Assembly (NCBI GenBank): GCA_937911935.1
Contig: CALDQH010000104.1
Span: 1 to 13,550, forward strand
From: an uncultured Bacteroidales bacterium
GTDB lineage: Bacteria; Bacteroidota; Bacteroidia; Bacteroidales; Paludibacteraceae
DNA length: 13,550 nt
Direction of reading: 5' to 3'
This document shows, piece by piece, positions 1-6,471 of the stretch; the stretch's first letter is position 1; each line of letters begins with the position of its first letter. The position numbers and the translations under genes were made by a program. A model generated the notes under the pieces. The model searched no databases. It saw nothing but the letters and a program-made list of their open reading frames with translations, and was not told the DNA's origin.

Positions 1-359
1 CTGCGTTTGGCATACACCAAAACACGCGCCTTGTCGTTTTTCATGGCATGACCTAAATTACGGTCGGCAATAAAGATTTTTTCACCCCCGTCATCGGGTA
101 TTAAATGGGTCTTACCATTGTTATTTCTGTCTATGGTACCCGTTACGTATTTATTAAGCGTAATGGCTTTGTATCTACCTCTTTCAACCTCTTGAATAAT
201 CCCTTGTTGCACAAAGTACGCCAAAATATGGGGCAACTTGGCCTTGTCTCCAGCTTTGGTAATACCTGCCACTGCTGCCAATTGTTTGTGATTAAAAGGG
301 CGGTTTTCAAATTGTAAAATAGCAGGTGCAACGTGATTGATAAGTTCTTTACGATCCAT
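1..359 (-). CDS. rnr: Ribonuclease R, N-terminal part (partial at window edge)
   Basis: This is the beginning of a minus-strand gene whose start codon is the ATG complementary to 357-359; 119 codons are visible before the window ends. Translation begins MDRKELINHVAPAILQF. Residues about 1-65 look like the winged-helix domain that opens RNase R proteins. They are followed at about 72-110 by the cold-shock-like OB module, with GTIDRNNNGKTHLIPDD, then GEKIFIA and NLGHAMKNDKARVLVYAKR, a run typical of RNase R/VacB. The enzyme is a processive 3'-to-5' exoribonuclease that degrades structured RNA and acts in rRNA and mRNA quality control. The catalytic RNB domain and S1 domain lie outside the window. 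The gene is divergent from the toxin-antitoxin operon, with about 170 bases between them. No clear TAnnTTTG box was found for it. The family is confident; intactness cannot be judged. Confidence 0.88.
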   Translation of the reverse strand, partial: MDRKELINHVAPAILQFENRPFNHKQLAAVAGITKAGDKAKLPHILAYFVQQGIIQEVERGRYKAITLNKYVTGTIDRNNNGKTHLIPDDGGEKIFIADRNLGHAMKNDKARVLVYAKR

Positions 360-475
360 GATAATTGTGTTTTGGAATAGGATGGTCCGAGTAATTTACT
401 CATGGTAAAGGTAATGAAAAGAAATGGCTCTATTACCTCACTTGTGTTAAAAAATCACTATACTCCTATAAATAA

Positions 476-504
476 TTGTATATAGAAAAAAATAGTTACT
501 TTTG
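476..504 (+). promoter_or_regulatory. Bacteroidota-type promoter of the toxin-antitoxin operon
   Basis: A perfect -7 box TACTTTTG (TAnnTTTG) lies at 497-504, with a TTG at 476-478 in the -33 position about 18 bases upstream. Transcription would start near 510-512 and give a leader of about 20 bases before the ATG at 531. The motif is the known primary sigma consensus of this phylum; its use here is inferred from position. Confidence 0.6.
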
Positions 505-530
505 TGGAGAACCCATAACGAAGAAATAAT

Positions 531-881
531 ATGAAAAAAGTAGAAGAACCAGCCGTAGTTTACGGCACATCAACCTTGTCTTTGCAAGATTTGCAGAACA
601 GTATAGTTCAGCGCATCCAGCGTGAAAATGACACAAAAATACTGTCATTGGTAGATAAATTATTAAACGCAGGCAAAGCAGAAAAGATAAAAGAATTTGT
701 GTATGCCAATTTTAATCCTGACTTTGCTAAAAGTTTAGAAGAACAAGATTTCTTCATAGACAGACCTTTCCCGCAGGAAGATTTTTTATCGGACGATGAG
801 GTTATTGAGCAAGCACAGGAGAGTCCTATTGCAGATAAAGAAATCGTAGCCTTTGCCTTCTCAAAATGGGAACTAGCATGA
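531..881 (+). CDS. Putative antitoxin of a type II toxin-antitoxin pair
   Basis: A 116-residue acidic, soluble protein without signal peptide or membrane segment. The N-terminal third (residues about 13-60, VYGTSTLSLQDLQNSIVQRI onward) is predicted helical and could dimerise or bind DNA. The C-terminal half is rich in Asp, Glu, Phe and Pro (FFIDRPFPQEDFLSDDEVIE), as in a flexible toxin-wrapping tail. I do not recognise a named DNA-binding family such as RHH, Phd, HigA or AbrB. The antitoxin call rests mainly on context. It precedes a RelE/ParE-like ORF, the stop TGA (879-881) overlaps the toxin ATG (878-880) in an ATGA junction, and the pair has its own promoter. Translational coupling would keep antitoxin in excess, and TA pairs usually autorepress, but no operator palindrome was identified. 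It could be another small partner protein. Confidence 0.65.
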   Translation: MKKVEEPAVVYGTSTLSLQDLQNSIVQRIQRENDTKILSLVDKLLNAGKAEKIKEFVYANFNPDFAKSLEEQDFFIDRPFPQEDFLSDDEVIEQAQESPIADKEIVAFAFSKWELA

Positions 882-1159
882 GAAAGGTGTATTGGCATCA
901 AAAGGCTTTAAATGCCTTTACAAGACAAAAACTATGGTACTTTGCAAATAAGGGAGAACAATTTGTAGATTCTTATCAAGAAAATATAGGAAATACAATT
1001 GCGCAGATTGAGTTTATGCCCTCCATCGGTTTAAGTATAAAAAATCTAAATGGTAGAGAGTACAGAAAAGTATTGGCGCATCCTAAGTCCTGGATTTATT
1101 ATTGCTACGATAATAACGAATTGTATATTCTGGATATTCGGTCGTCAGTGATGAAATAA
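878..1159 (+). CDS. RelE/ParE-family toxin
   Basis: A 93-residue basic protein (MRKVYWHQKALNAFTRQKL...). The ATG at 878 is chosen because it overlaps the antitoxin stop as ATGA; an in-frame ATG at 866 would only add MGTS. The layout fits the RelE/ParE fold: an N-terminal beta strand (KVYWHQ), two helices (about 8-48), a P-S-I-G-L turn near residue 52, and three beta strands carrying NGREYRKVL, WIYYCYDN and LYILDIRSS. Members are either ribosome-dependent mRNA endonucleases (RelE) or gyrase poisons (ParE); this sequence alone does not say which, although the P..G turn and C-terminal strands lean ParE-like. The ORF is intact with no frameshift. It would be neutralised by the preceding gene product and may help to keep the neighbouring accessory DNA in place. 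Confidence 0.78.
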   Translation: MRKVYWHQKALNAFTRQKLWYFANKGEQFVDSYQENIGNTIAQIEFMPSIGLSIKNLNGREYRKVLAHPKSWIYYCYDNNELYILDIRSSVMK

Positions 1160-1171
1160 AGAACAAAATAT

Positions 1172-1179
1172 TATCTTTG
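1172..1179 (+). promoter_or_regulatory. Candidate -7 box upstream of the structured non-coding region
   Basis: TATCTTTG is a perfect TAnnTTTG box 12 bases after the toxin stop. Transcription would begin near 1186 and run through the hairpin at 1261-1387, possibly into the glycosyltransferase gene. No convincing -33 element was seen. A second, imperfect box, TAGCGTTTG at 1246-1254 with one extra spacer base, would start transcription almost exactly at the foot of the hairpin. Confidence 0.45.
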
Positions 1180-1260
1180 CACAAATAACAACAAAAAAAC
1201 AAGAACATATATAAAGAAGACTTTTAAATAACATATTTTATTAACTAGCGTTTGCTATTT

Positions 1261-1387
1261 ATTCGGTATCCTGAAACCTGAGAAATTTCATTAGCTATTA
1301 CACGAATAAGTTCAGTGAACGTCTGCGCTGTGGCGTGGGCGGAACTTTTCTGTAATAGTGGGCAATCTCAGGGCCTCAGGATAGAAT
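1261..1387 (+). ncRNA. Rod-shaped structured RNA, 6S-like candidate
   Basis: The 320-base interval 1160-1478 has no credible ORF but contains nested pairing in one long rod. ATTC 1261-1264 pairs with GAAT 1384-1387; TATCCTGA 1267-1274 with TCAGGATA 1376-1383; CCTGAG 1277-1282 with CTCAGG 1367-1372; GCTATTACA 1294-1302 with TGTAATAGT 1351-1359 (one G-U); AAGTTC 1308-1313 with GAACTT 1342-1347. The tip GTCTGCGC 1321-1328 pairs with GCGTGGGC 1333-1340 (G-U pairs included) around a TGTG loop. An open internal bubble (1283-1293 opposite 1360-1366) separates the closing stem from the upper stem. That layout of closing stem, asymmetric bubble and long apical stem resembles 6S RNA, which mimics an open promoter and binds RNA polymerase. 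The 127-base length is short for 6S, so the mature RNA may be longer. Alternatives are a cis-acting leader for the downstream glycosyltransferase or another lineage-specific RNA. The structure is well supported; the identity is tentative. Confidence 0.5.
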
Positions 1388-1478
1388 TGAACCGCCCACG
1401 TTCTCTTTTATCCTACAGGTTCTTTGTATTTCCCACTACTTCCGATTAAAATAGTTCTGACGCGCAATACTAGCGCAC

Positions 1479-2453
1479 ATGAAAACTGTTCAAACTGATG
1501 TGTCACTGGAAAGGATCTTAATTTCAGTGATAATTCCGTCGTACAACCGTGCAAATACGGTTGGATTTACCATTGATTCTATTTTAGCTCAAAGGGTGGA
1601 TGCTAATATAGAAATTGTAATAGGAGACGATTGTTCTACCGACAATGCAAGAGAAGTGCTTTTGCAATATAAAGAAAAGTATCCAAATATCATCAAGTTG
1701 CATTTCCGTGAAGAAAACATGGGGCTTGGAGCAAACTGGGCTCAATGTGTATTAGATTGCAAGGGAAAATACATATGTAATTGTGATAATGATGATTATT
1801 GGCATAATCCAGATAAACTGCAGATTCAGTTGGATTATATGGAAAGCCATTTGGATTGTAATATTTGTATAACTAATCATAGAACGCATAACAGAGATAC
1901 TGGAGTTATTAAGGAATGTGTTGCTAGAATTAATTTTAGCAATGATATACAACAAGAAATGTGGGGGAATTGTAGTTTTTGTAATGCTACCATTATGTAT
2001 CGTGCCGATTTTATGAAGCAACACCTAGACCTACAAGAATTTATTAATAGAAGATTAGGATTACAGGATTGGCCTGCATGGGTGATATTAACTGCCTATA
2101 CTGGGATTGATTTAATTCCTATTAGCACAGCAACATTTGGTATAGAAACGGTAAGTATAACACGTCCAGATACATATGAATCTTTAGAAAGAAGGTATAA
2201 TCGTGACAAATATGTTTGTGCTTATTTAGGAGAATTATTCCCCGAGAAATTTCCATATTCAGATGAAATGTGGGATAAATACCAAAATTTCCAACTAATG
2301 AATATGGCCTTTAGAAAAGGAGATTTTAAGGCAGCAAAGAAATATGGTTCCCTTACATTTCCTAGTAAAAAACAAAGAATTTCACAAAATAAATTATTGT
2401 TTTCCTTATTTGTATTATTAAAACAATTAAAAGCAAAGTTAAGGAGAGATTAA
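1479..2453 (+). CDS. Family 2 glycosyltransferase
   Basis: A 324-residue GT-A fold enzyme that would transfer a sugar from an activated nucleotide sugar to a surface glycan acceptor at the inner face of the cytoplasmic membrane. The GT2 signature starts at about residue 17 with VIIPSYNRANTV. EIVIGDDCSTDNA follows at 45-57, with the nucleotide-binding Asp pair, and the metal-binding DxD at D103-N-D105-D106 within CDNDDYW. The catalytic base would lie in the region around LGLQDWPAW (about 200). The C-terminal 60 residues are Lys-rich with hydrophobic stretches (LLFSLFVLLKQL), which may bind the membrane surface peripherally. The gene stands alone, without other polysaccharide genes, and its codons (many ATA, AGA and TTA) are more AT-rich than those of porW or mdh, suggesting lateral acquisition. 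The donor and acceptor cannot be told. A bidirectional terminator follows at once. Confidence 0.85.
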   Translation: MKTVQTDVSLERILISVIIPSYNRANTVGFTIDSILAQRVDANIEIVIGDDCSTDNAREVLLQYKEKYPNIIKLHFREENMGLGANWAQCVLDCKGKYICNCDNDDYWHNPDKLQIQLDYMESHLDCNICITNHRTHNRDTGVIKECVARINFSNDIQQEMWGNCSFCNATIMYRADFMKQHLDLQEFINRRLGLQDWPAWVILTAYTGIDLIPISTATFGIETVSITRPDTYESLERRYNRDKYVCAYLGELFPEKFPYSDEMWDKYQNFQLMNMAFRKGDFKAAKKYGSLTFPSKKQRISQNKLLFSLFVLLKQLKAKLRRD

Positions 2454-2463
2454 GATTATACAA

Positions 2464-2499
2464 AAAACCGCGACCTTGGGAAAGGCCGCGGTTTTGTTT
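2464..2499. terminator. Bidirectional terminator between the glycosyltransferase and mdh
   Basis: AAAACCGCG (2464-2472) pairs with CGCGGTTTT (2487-2495), and inside it CCTT (2474-2477) pairs with AAGG (2482-2485) around GGGA. T-rich tracts are present on both strands, because the stem itself is bounded by A and T runs. It lies between the stop of the plus-strand glycosyltransferase and the stop of minus-strand mdh, so it can serve both. Confidence 0.88.
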
Positions 2500-2519
2500 T
2501 GTGTATGATTTGATGTGTA

Positions 2520-3461
2520 TTAAATCAAGTTCATTTCGGTAAGGATAGCATTGGTTTTGCGAACAGCAGCTTCGCTTGCAGCAAGAAGTGCTTTTTCGTC
2601 GTCGTTAAGGTCTAACTCAACTACCTTTTCAATACCGTTTTTGCCAATAATTACAGGCACACCAATCATGATGTCGTCCATGCCGTATTCGCCTTCTAGG
2701 CTTGCAGCACAAGGAATCATTTTCTTTTGGTCTTTGATGATTGATTCTACCAAGAACGACGCTGCAGCACCTGGAGCCATCCAAGCTGAGGTGCCCAACA
2801 AACCAGTAAGGGTAGCACCACCTACCATGGTAGCTTTAGCTACTTCGTCCAATTTTTCTGCGCTCAAGAATTGGCTTACAGGTACACCTTTGTAAGAAGC
2901 AAAACGGGTCAAAGGAATCATGGTGGTGTCGCCGTGACCGCCAATTACCATGCCGTCAACTTCGTTAGCATTGCAACCCAAAGCTTGGCTCAAGAAATAT
3001 TTAAAGCGGCTGCTATCCAAAGCACCACCCATACCAATTACACGGTTTTTAGGTAAACCTAAGCTCTTAAGAGCAAGGTATGCCATGGGGTCCATAGGGT
3101 TAGAAACTACTACCAAAATGGTGTTAGGCGAGTATTCAAGGATGTTTTTAGCAACCGATTTAACGATGCCAGCGTTTACGCCAATTAGTTCTTCGCGGGT
3201 CATACCAGGTTTACGAGGAAGACCAGAGGTAATTACCACTACATCAGAGTTTGCAGTTTTTGAGTAATCGTTGGTAACGCCTGTTACTACTGTATCAAAA
3301 CCCATTAACTGAGCAGTTTGCATAATGTCCATGGCTTTGCCTTCTGCCAAGCCTTCTTTGATGTCAATCAACACCACTTCATTTGCTACTTCGTTTACTG
3401 CCAATACATTAGCACAGGTTGCACCTACGTTGCCTGCGCCTACTACGGTTACTTTAGACAT
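2520..3461 (-). CDS. mdh: Malate dehydrogenase, NAD-dependent
   Basis: A 313-residue cytoplasmic enzyme of the LDH-like malate dehydrogenase type, interconverting malate and oxaloacetate with NAD in the TCA cycle or its reductive branch towards succinate. The Rossmann motif G8-A-G-N-V-G13 opens the protein. D33 (LIDIKEG) would bind the NAD ribose hydroxyls and favours NAD over NADP. The active-site loop P82-R-K-P-G-M-T-R89 supplies the two arginines that bind dicarboxylate, marking malate rather than lactate specificity. N121 lies in VVSNPMD. D149 and R152 (LDSSRF) and H176 (GGHGDT) complete the catalytic Asp-His pair and substrate arginine. The length is normal for the family and all key residues are present. 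It is transcribed divergently from porW, from a -7 box at 3506-3513, and ends at the shared terminator. Confidence 0.96.
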   Translation of the reverse strand: MSKVTVVGAGNVGATCANVLAVNEVANEVVLIDIKEGLAEGKAMDIMQTAQLMGFDTVVTGVTNDYSKTANSDVVVITSGLPRKPGMTREELIGVNAGIVKSVAKNILEYSPNTILVVVSNPMDPMAYLALKSLGLPKNRVIGMGGALDSSRFKYFLSQALGCNANEVDGMVIGGHGDTTMIPLTRFASYKGVPVSQFLSAEKLDEVAKATMVGGATLTGLLGTSAWMAPGAAASFLVESIIKDQKKMIPCAASLEGEYGMDDIMIGVPVIIGKNGIEKVVELDLNDDEKALLAASEAAVRKTNAILTEMNLI

Positions 3462-3505
3462 AAAAATATTCTTTTAATTAGTTAAGTATTTCAATATTGA
3501 TATTG

Positions 3506-3513
3506 CAAAAATA
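3506..3513 (-). promoter_or_regulatory. -7 box of the mdh promoter
   Basis: On the minus strand this reads TATTTTTG, a perfect TAnnTTTG, about 45 bases upstream of the mdh ATG. The transcript would start near 3500 with a leader of about 38 bases. No clear -33 element was seen. Confidence 0.55.
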
Positions 3514-3534
3514 GTCTTTTTTCTCAAAAAAGTG

Positions 3535-3542
3535 TAACTTTG
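3535..3542 (+). promoter_or_regulatory. -7 box of the porW/sprE promoter
   Basis: TAACTTTG is a perfect TAnnTTTG box, 15 bases before the ATG at 3558. Transcription would start around 3548-3550, giving a leader of only about 8-10 bases. It lies back to back with the mdh box at 3506-3513, so the two core promoters overlap and may compete or be co-regulated. Confidence 0.5.
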
Positions 3543-3557
3543 TCCTGCTATTTTCCC

Positions 3558-6329
3558 ATGAAAACACAAAAACTCGTATATATACTTGGCTGTATCGTTG
3601 TTTTAGGGGCATTTACTCAATGCTCAACCAAAAAAAACAACTGGGCTACTCGTTCGTATCATTATGTTACGGCACGTTACAATGTAAACTTCAACGCTAA
3701 ACAAGCTTTTGAACAAGGCGAACAAGCCATCGAAAAACAGCATAAGGATAATTATTCCGAAATTCTTCCCGTTTATCCAATCAGCGATCATAAAAATGCT
3801 TCGGTTGCATCTTCGGATATGCAACGAACAGTAGAAAAATGCCAAAAGGCCATAAAACTACACTCCATTGTCAAGAAACCCAAGCGAAATGCTTCGCGTG
3901 CCAAAGACCCCTCTTACAAAGCTTTTATGCAAAAAGAGGAATACAATCCCATGGTGCAAGAGGCATGGCTATTGATGGGTAAGGCGCAATTTTATCAGTT
4001 GGATTTTTTAGCAGCCAACGCCACATTTGCTTATGTTATGCGTCATTTTGACGACAACAAAGATGTAGCTACCGAAGCACAATTGTGGGGAGCGCGTAGT
4101 TACGCCGAAATGGGATGGTTTTACGAGGCAGAAGACATGCTTAAACGCATGGACGAGAAGTCTTTTACCCCACAAACCAGCAAAATCTACGTATTAGTCA
4201 TGGCAGATTTGTTGCTCAAAAGAGAACAATATGCCGAATCGATACCTTTCTTAGAAACAGCCATTAAAGAAGCCAAGGGGCAAGACAAAGCGCGCTTATG
4301 TTATATATTGGCGCAAGTTCACGAGGCATTAGGTCATTATAACGAGGCTTTTTCGTGGTACCAACAAACGCTAAAAAATCATCCATTGCACGAGATGGAA
4401 TTTAATGCTATGCTTTCGCAAGCACGTTGTTACCAAGGTAAGGATACCAACCCCATTTTAGAGGATTTGCAAAAACTCATCAAAAAGCAAAGCAACCAAG
4501 AATACTTAGATCAAATTTATTATACCATTGCACTGTTGTATCATCGAAACGGTAACATGCAACAGGCAGAAGAATTTTATCAAAAGGCCATCGACTCGAG
4601 CATTAGAAATGGTATTGATAAGGCAAATGCCTTGGTTGCCTTGGCGGATATTCGATACGACGAAGAAGAGTACGTGGCAGCGCAACCATTGTATAACGAA
4701 GCACTCCCCATTATCCCTTCCGATTATCCCAATTACGATGTTATCGAAAAACGCACCTATCTATTGAACGATATTGCCCGTAACGAGCAAACGGTAGCGT
4801 TAGAAGATAGTTTGCAGGTTTTGGTTAAGCTTCCACAAGAGGAACAAATCTCCATTATTGAGAAAGTAATAGAGGCAAAGAAAAAAGCAGACGAAGAAGA
4901 AGCAAAGCGTTTGCAAGAAGCAGCACGCCAACAAAGCCTACGCGACCAAAGCAATGCGCTTAGCCAAGCGGGATTATCGTTGGGCGAAGTTGCCGATAAA
5001 TCTTGGTATTTTTACAATCAGACTTTGATAACCCGTGGCCGAGTAGAATTCCAAAAAGTATGGGGTAAACGTATTTTGGAGGACGATTGGCGTCGTAGCA
5101 ACAAAATGTTGGCTTATGCAGATACCGACTCGCAAGAGGATGATGAGGATACAGACGACGAGGATGAAACATCGACCCAACAAAAGGGGGTGGCACTAAC
5201 TCCTTACGATGTAGATTATCATTTGCGCTTATTGCCCGATACGCCCGAAAAACTAATCGCTTCTAACAATGCCATTCAAGATGCATTGGGCAATTTGTTT
5301 ATTTTGTACAACGAAAAATTGGGTCAGCACGAAAAAGCACTTGAGGTGTACGAAGAGTTAAAACGTCGTTTCCCCGAGTTTGCAGGTATGGGCGAGGTGC
5401 GTTATCGCTTGTTTAAAACCTACGAAAGAGCAGAAAACCCACAAGAGGCAGAGCGCGTTAAGCAAGAAATCTTGACCCACCATGCCGACAGTAAATATGC
5501 CAAGTTGGTGCAAAACATGGAGATAGAGGACGAAAGCATGCAAGCCAAGGCAGAAACGTTGTATCGTAGCACCTATGAGTCGTTTAAAAAGGGCGATTTT
5601 GCTACAGTTGTTGCGCAAACACATCAGGCACAAGTCTTGTATCCCGAAAGCGAGATTATGCCCAAATTTATGCTGTTAGAAGCATTGAGTACAGGCAAAC
5701 AGGACGGAAAAGATGTCTTTAAAGAAAAACTATCTACTATCATCGAAAAATACCCGCAAAGCGATGTATCGACGCTGGCTAAAAACATGGTGGCATTGAT
5801 AGGTCAAGGAAAAGAAATACAATCGACCACTCCTGTTTCGACGCTTTCCGAAGAACGCTCCAAGGTAGTGACGCAAACCGAATATGCCGAAAACTTACAG
5901 AAAGCAGGCTTTACGTACAACCCCGAAAGCGAACACCTGTTTGTATGTGCGGTGTCGGCGACCGATTCGGTTAAAAACGAAGTGTTGTATGCCATTGGTG
6001 TCTTTAACTTTACACGTTTCTTGCTCAAAGATTTCGATTTAAATGTAAGGCAATTAAATGATAGCTTGTATGCTGTTGGCGTGTCAGGATTAGTAAGTTT
6101 AGACGAAGCCTTGTGGTATCAAAACAACTTACTTGCCGACCAAAATGTGCGTAAAGTTTTAAGTAATACATCGTACAAAGCTTTTGTTATCTCGGTCGAT
6201 AACTTTAAGTCTATCTTCGATAAAGAATCCATGCTCAAATATTTGGAATTTTATCGAGAAAATCAGCTTGAATTAGAAGAATCTGAAGTAATTTCAGAAC
6301 TAAAACAATCATCAGGATTTGTAGAATAA
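3558..6329 (+). CDS. porW: Type IX secretion / gliding TPR lipoprotein PorW (SprE)
   Basis: A 923-residue lipoprotein. The ATG at 3558 is chosen because an in-frame TTG at 3540 overlaps the promoter box, and because this ATG gives a clean signal peptide ending in the lipobox GAFTQC (lipidated Cys22). The mature N-terminus (CSTKKNNWATRSYHYVTARYNVNFNAKQAFEQG) is the PorW/SprE opening. Repeated helical TPR-like units fill about residues 120-400, with phrases such as PMVQEAWLLMGKAQFYQ, AQLWGARSYAEMGWFYEAE and YYTIALLYHRNGNMQQAEEF. A charged coiled stretch follows at about 430-470, then the family motif SWYFYNQTLI plus RVEFQKVWGKRILEDDWRRS (about 482-515), an Asp/Glu-rich linker (about 521-540), more TPR-like units, and a C-terminal domain from about 800. 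PorW/SprE is needed for type IX secretion and is thought to link outer-membrane and ring components. The gene is intact and apparently monocistronic. Confidence 0.9.
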   Translation: MKTQKLVYILGCIVVLGAFTQCSTKKNNWATRSYHYVTARYNVNFNAKQAFEQGEQAIEKQHKDNYSEILPVYPISDHKNASVASSDMQRTVEKCQKAIKLHSIVKKPKRNASRAKDPSYKAFMQKEEYNPMVQEAWLLMGKAQFYQLDFLAANATFAYVMRHFDDNKDVATEAQLWGARSYAEMGWFYEAEDMLKRMDEKSFTPQTSKIYVLVMADLLLKREQYAESIPFLETAIKEAKGQDKARLCYILAQVHEALGHYNEAFSWYQQTLKNHPLHEMEFNAMLSQARCYQGKDTNPILEDLQKLIKKQSNQEYLDQIYYTIALLYHRNGNMQQAEEFYQKAIDSSIRNGIDKANALVALADIRYDEEEYVAAQPLYNEALPIIPSDYPNYDVIEKRTYLLNDIARNEQTVALEDSLQVLVKLPQEEQISIIEKVIEAKKKADEEEAKRLQEAARQQSLRDQSNALSQAGLSLGEVADKSWYFYNQTLITRGRVEFQKVWGKRILEDDWRRSNKMLAYADTDSQEDDEDTDDEDETSTQQKGVALTPYDVDYHLRLLPDTPEKLIASNNAIQDALGNLFILYNEKLGQHEKALEVYEELKRRFPEFAGMGEVRYRLFKTYERAENPQEAERVKQEILTHHADSKYAKLVQNMEIEDESMQAKAETLYRSTYESFKKGDFATVVAQTHQAQVLYPESEIMPKFMLLEALSTGKQDGKDVFKEKLSTIIEKYPQSDVSTLAKNMVALIGQGKEIQSTTPVSTLSEERSKVVTQTEYAENLQKAGFTYNPESEHLFVCAVSATDSVKNEVLYAIGVFNFTRFLLKDFDLNVRQLNDSLYAVGVSGLVSLDEALWYQNNLLADQNVRKVLSNTSYKAFVISVDNFKSIFDKESMLKYLEFYRENQLELEESEVISELKQSSGFVE

Positions 6330-6374
6330 TAAAACAAACCATCGATTATTCACATTCGTTCATCAATTCGTCAC

Positions 6375-6465
6375 CGATTAGTCGGTTAGTCGATTAGTCA
6401 ATTAGTCAATAAAAATAACCCCTACCGATTAGCCGATTAGTCGGTTAATCGATTAGTCAACAAAA
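6375..6465. repeat. Two degenerate arrays of 8-bp tandem repeats
   Basis: Array A (6375-6414) reads as octamers CGATTAGT, CGGTTAGT, CGATTAGT, CAATTAGT, CAATAAAA. Array B (6426-6465) reads CGATTAGC, CGATTAGT, CGGTTAAT, CGATTAGT, CAACAAAA. Together they form an approximate 50-bp direct duplication separated by 11 bases. ACCGA-TTAG-TCGGT (6373-6386) can form a small hairpin, and TAATCGATTA in array B is a perfect palindrome. The arrays occupy most of the porW-to-acyltransferase spacer and end 6 bases before the next ATG. They could bind a dimeric regulator in register, or be slipped-strand expansion of no function. Confidence 0.8.
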
Positions 6466-6471
6466 AATAAT

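Noticed and set aside
143..403. Minus-strand ORF of 86 codons over the rnr start
   Set aside because: It is an out-of-frame shadow; the adjacent frame gives the clear RNase R N-terminus.
1160..1478. tmRNA, RNase P RNA or SRP RNA in the non-coding interval
   Set aside because: No tRNA-like acceptor ends or CCA, no RNase P core sequence such as GAGGAAAGUC, and no SRP GGAA tetraloop helix; the rod with an internal bubble fits 6S-like RNA better.
3540..3557. TTG start that would lengthen PorW by six residues
   Set aside because: It overlaps the TAnnTTTG box and spoils the lipoprotein signal peptide that begins cleanly at ATG 3558.
4960..5196. Minus-strand ORFs within porW
   Set aside because: They lie opposite a well-supported coding frame and their products show no domain or signal of their own.
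6373..6465. CRISPR-like short repeats
   Set aside because: The units are 8 bp in direct tandem with no unique spacers, and no cas gene is present.
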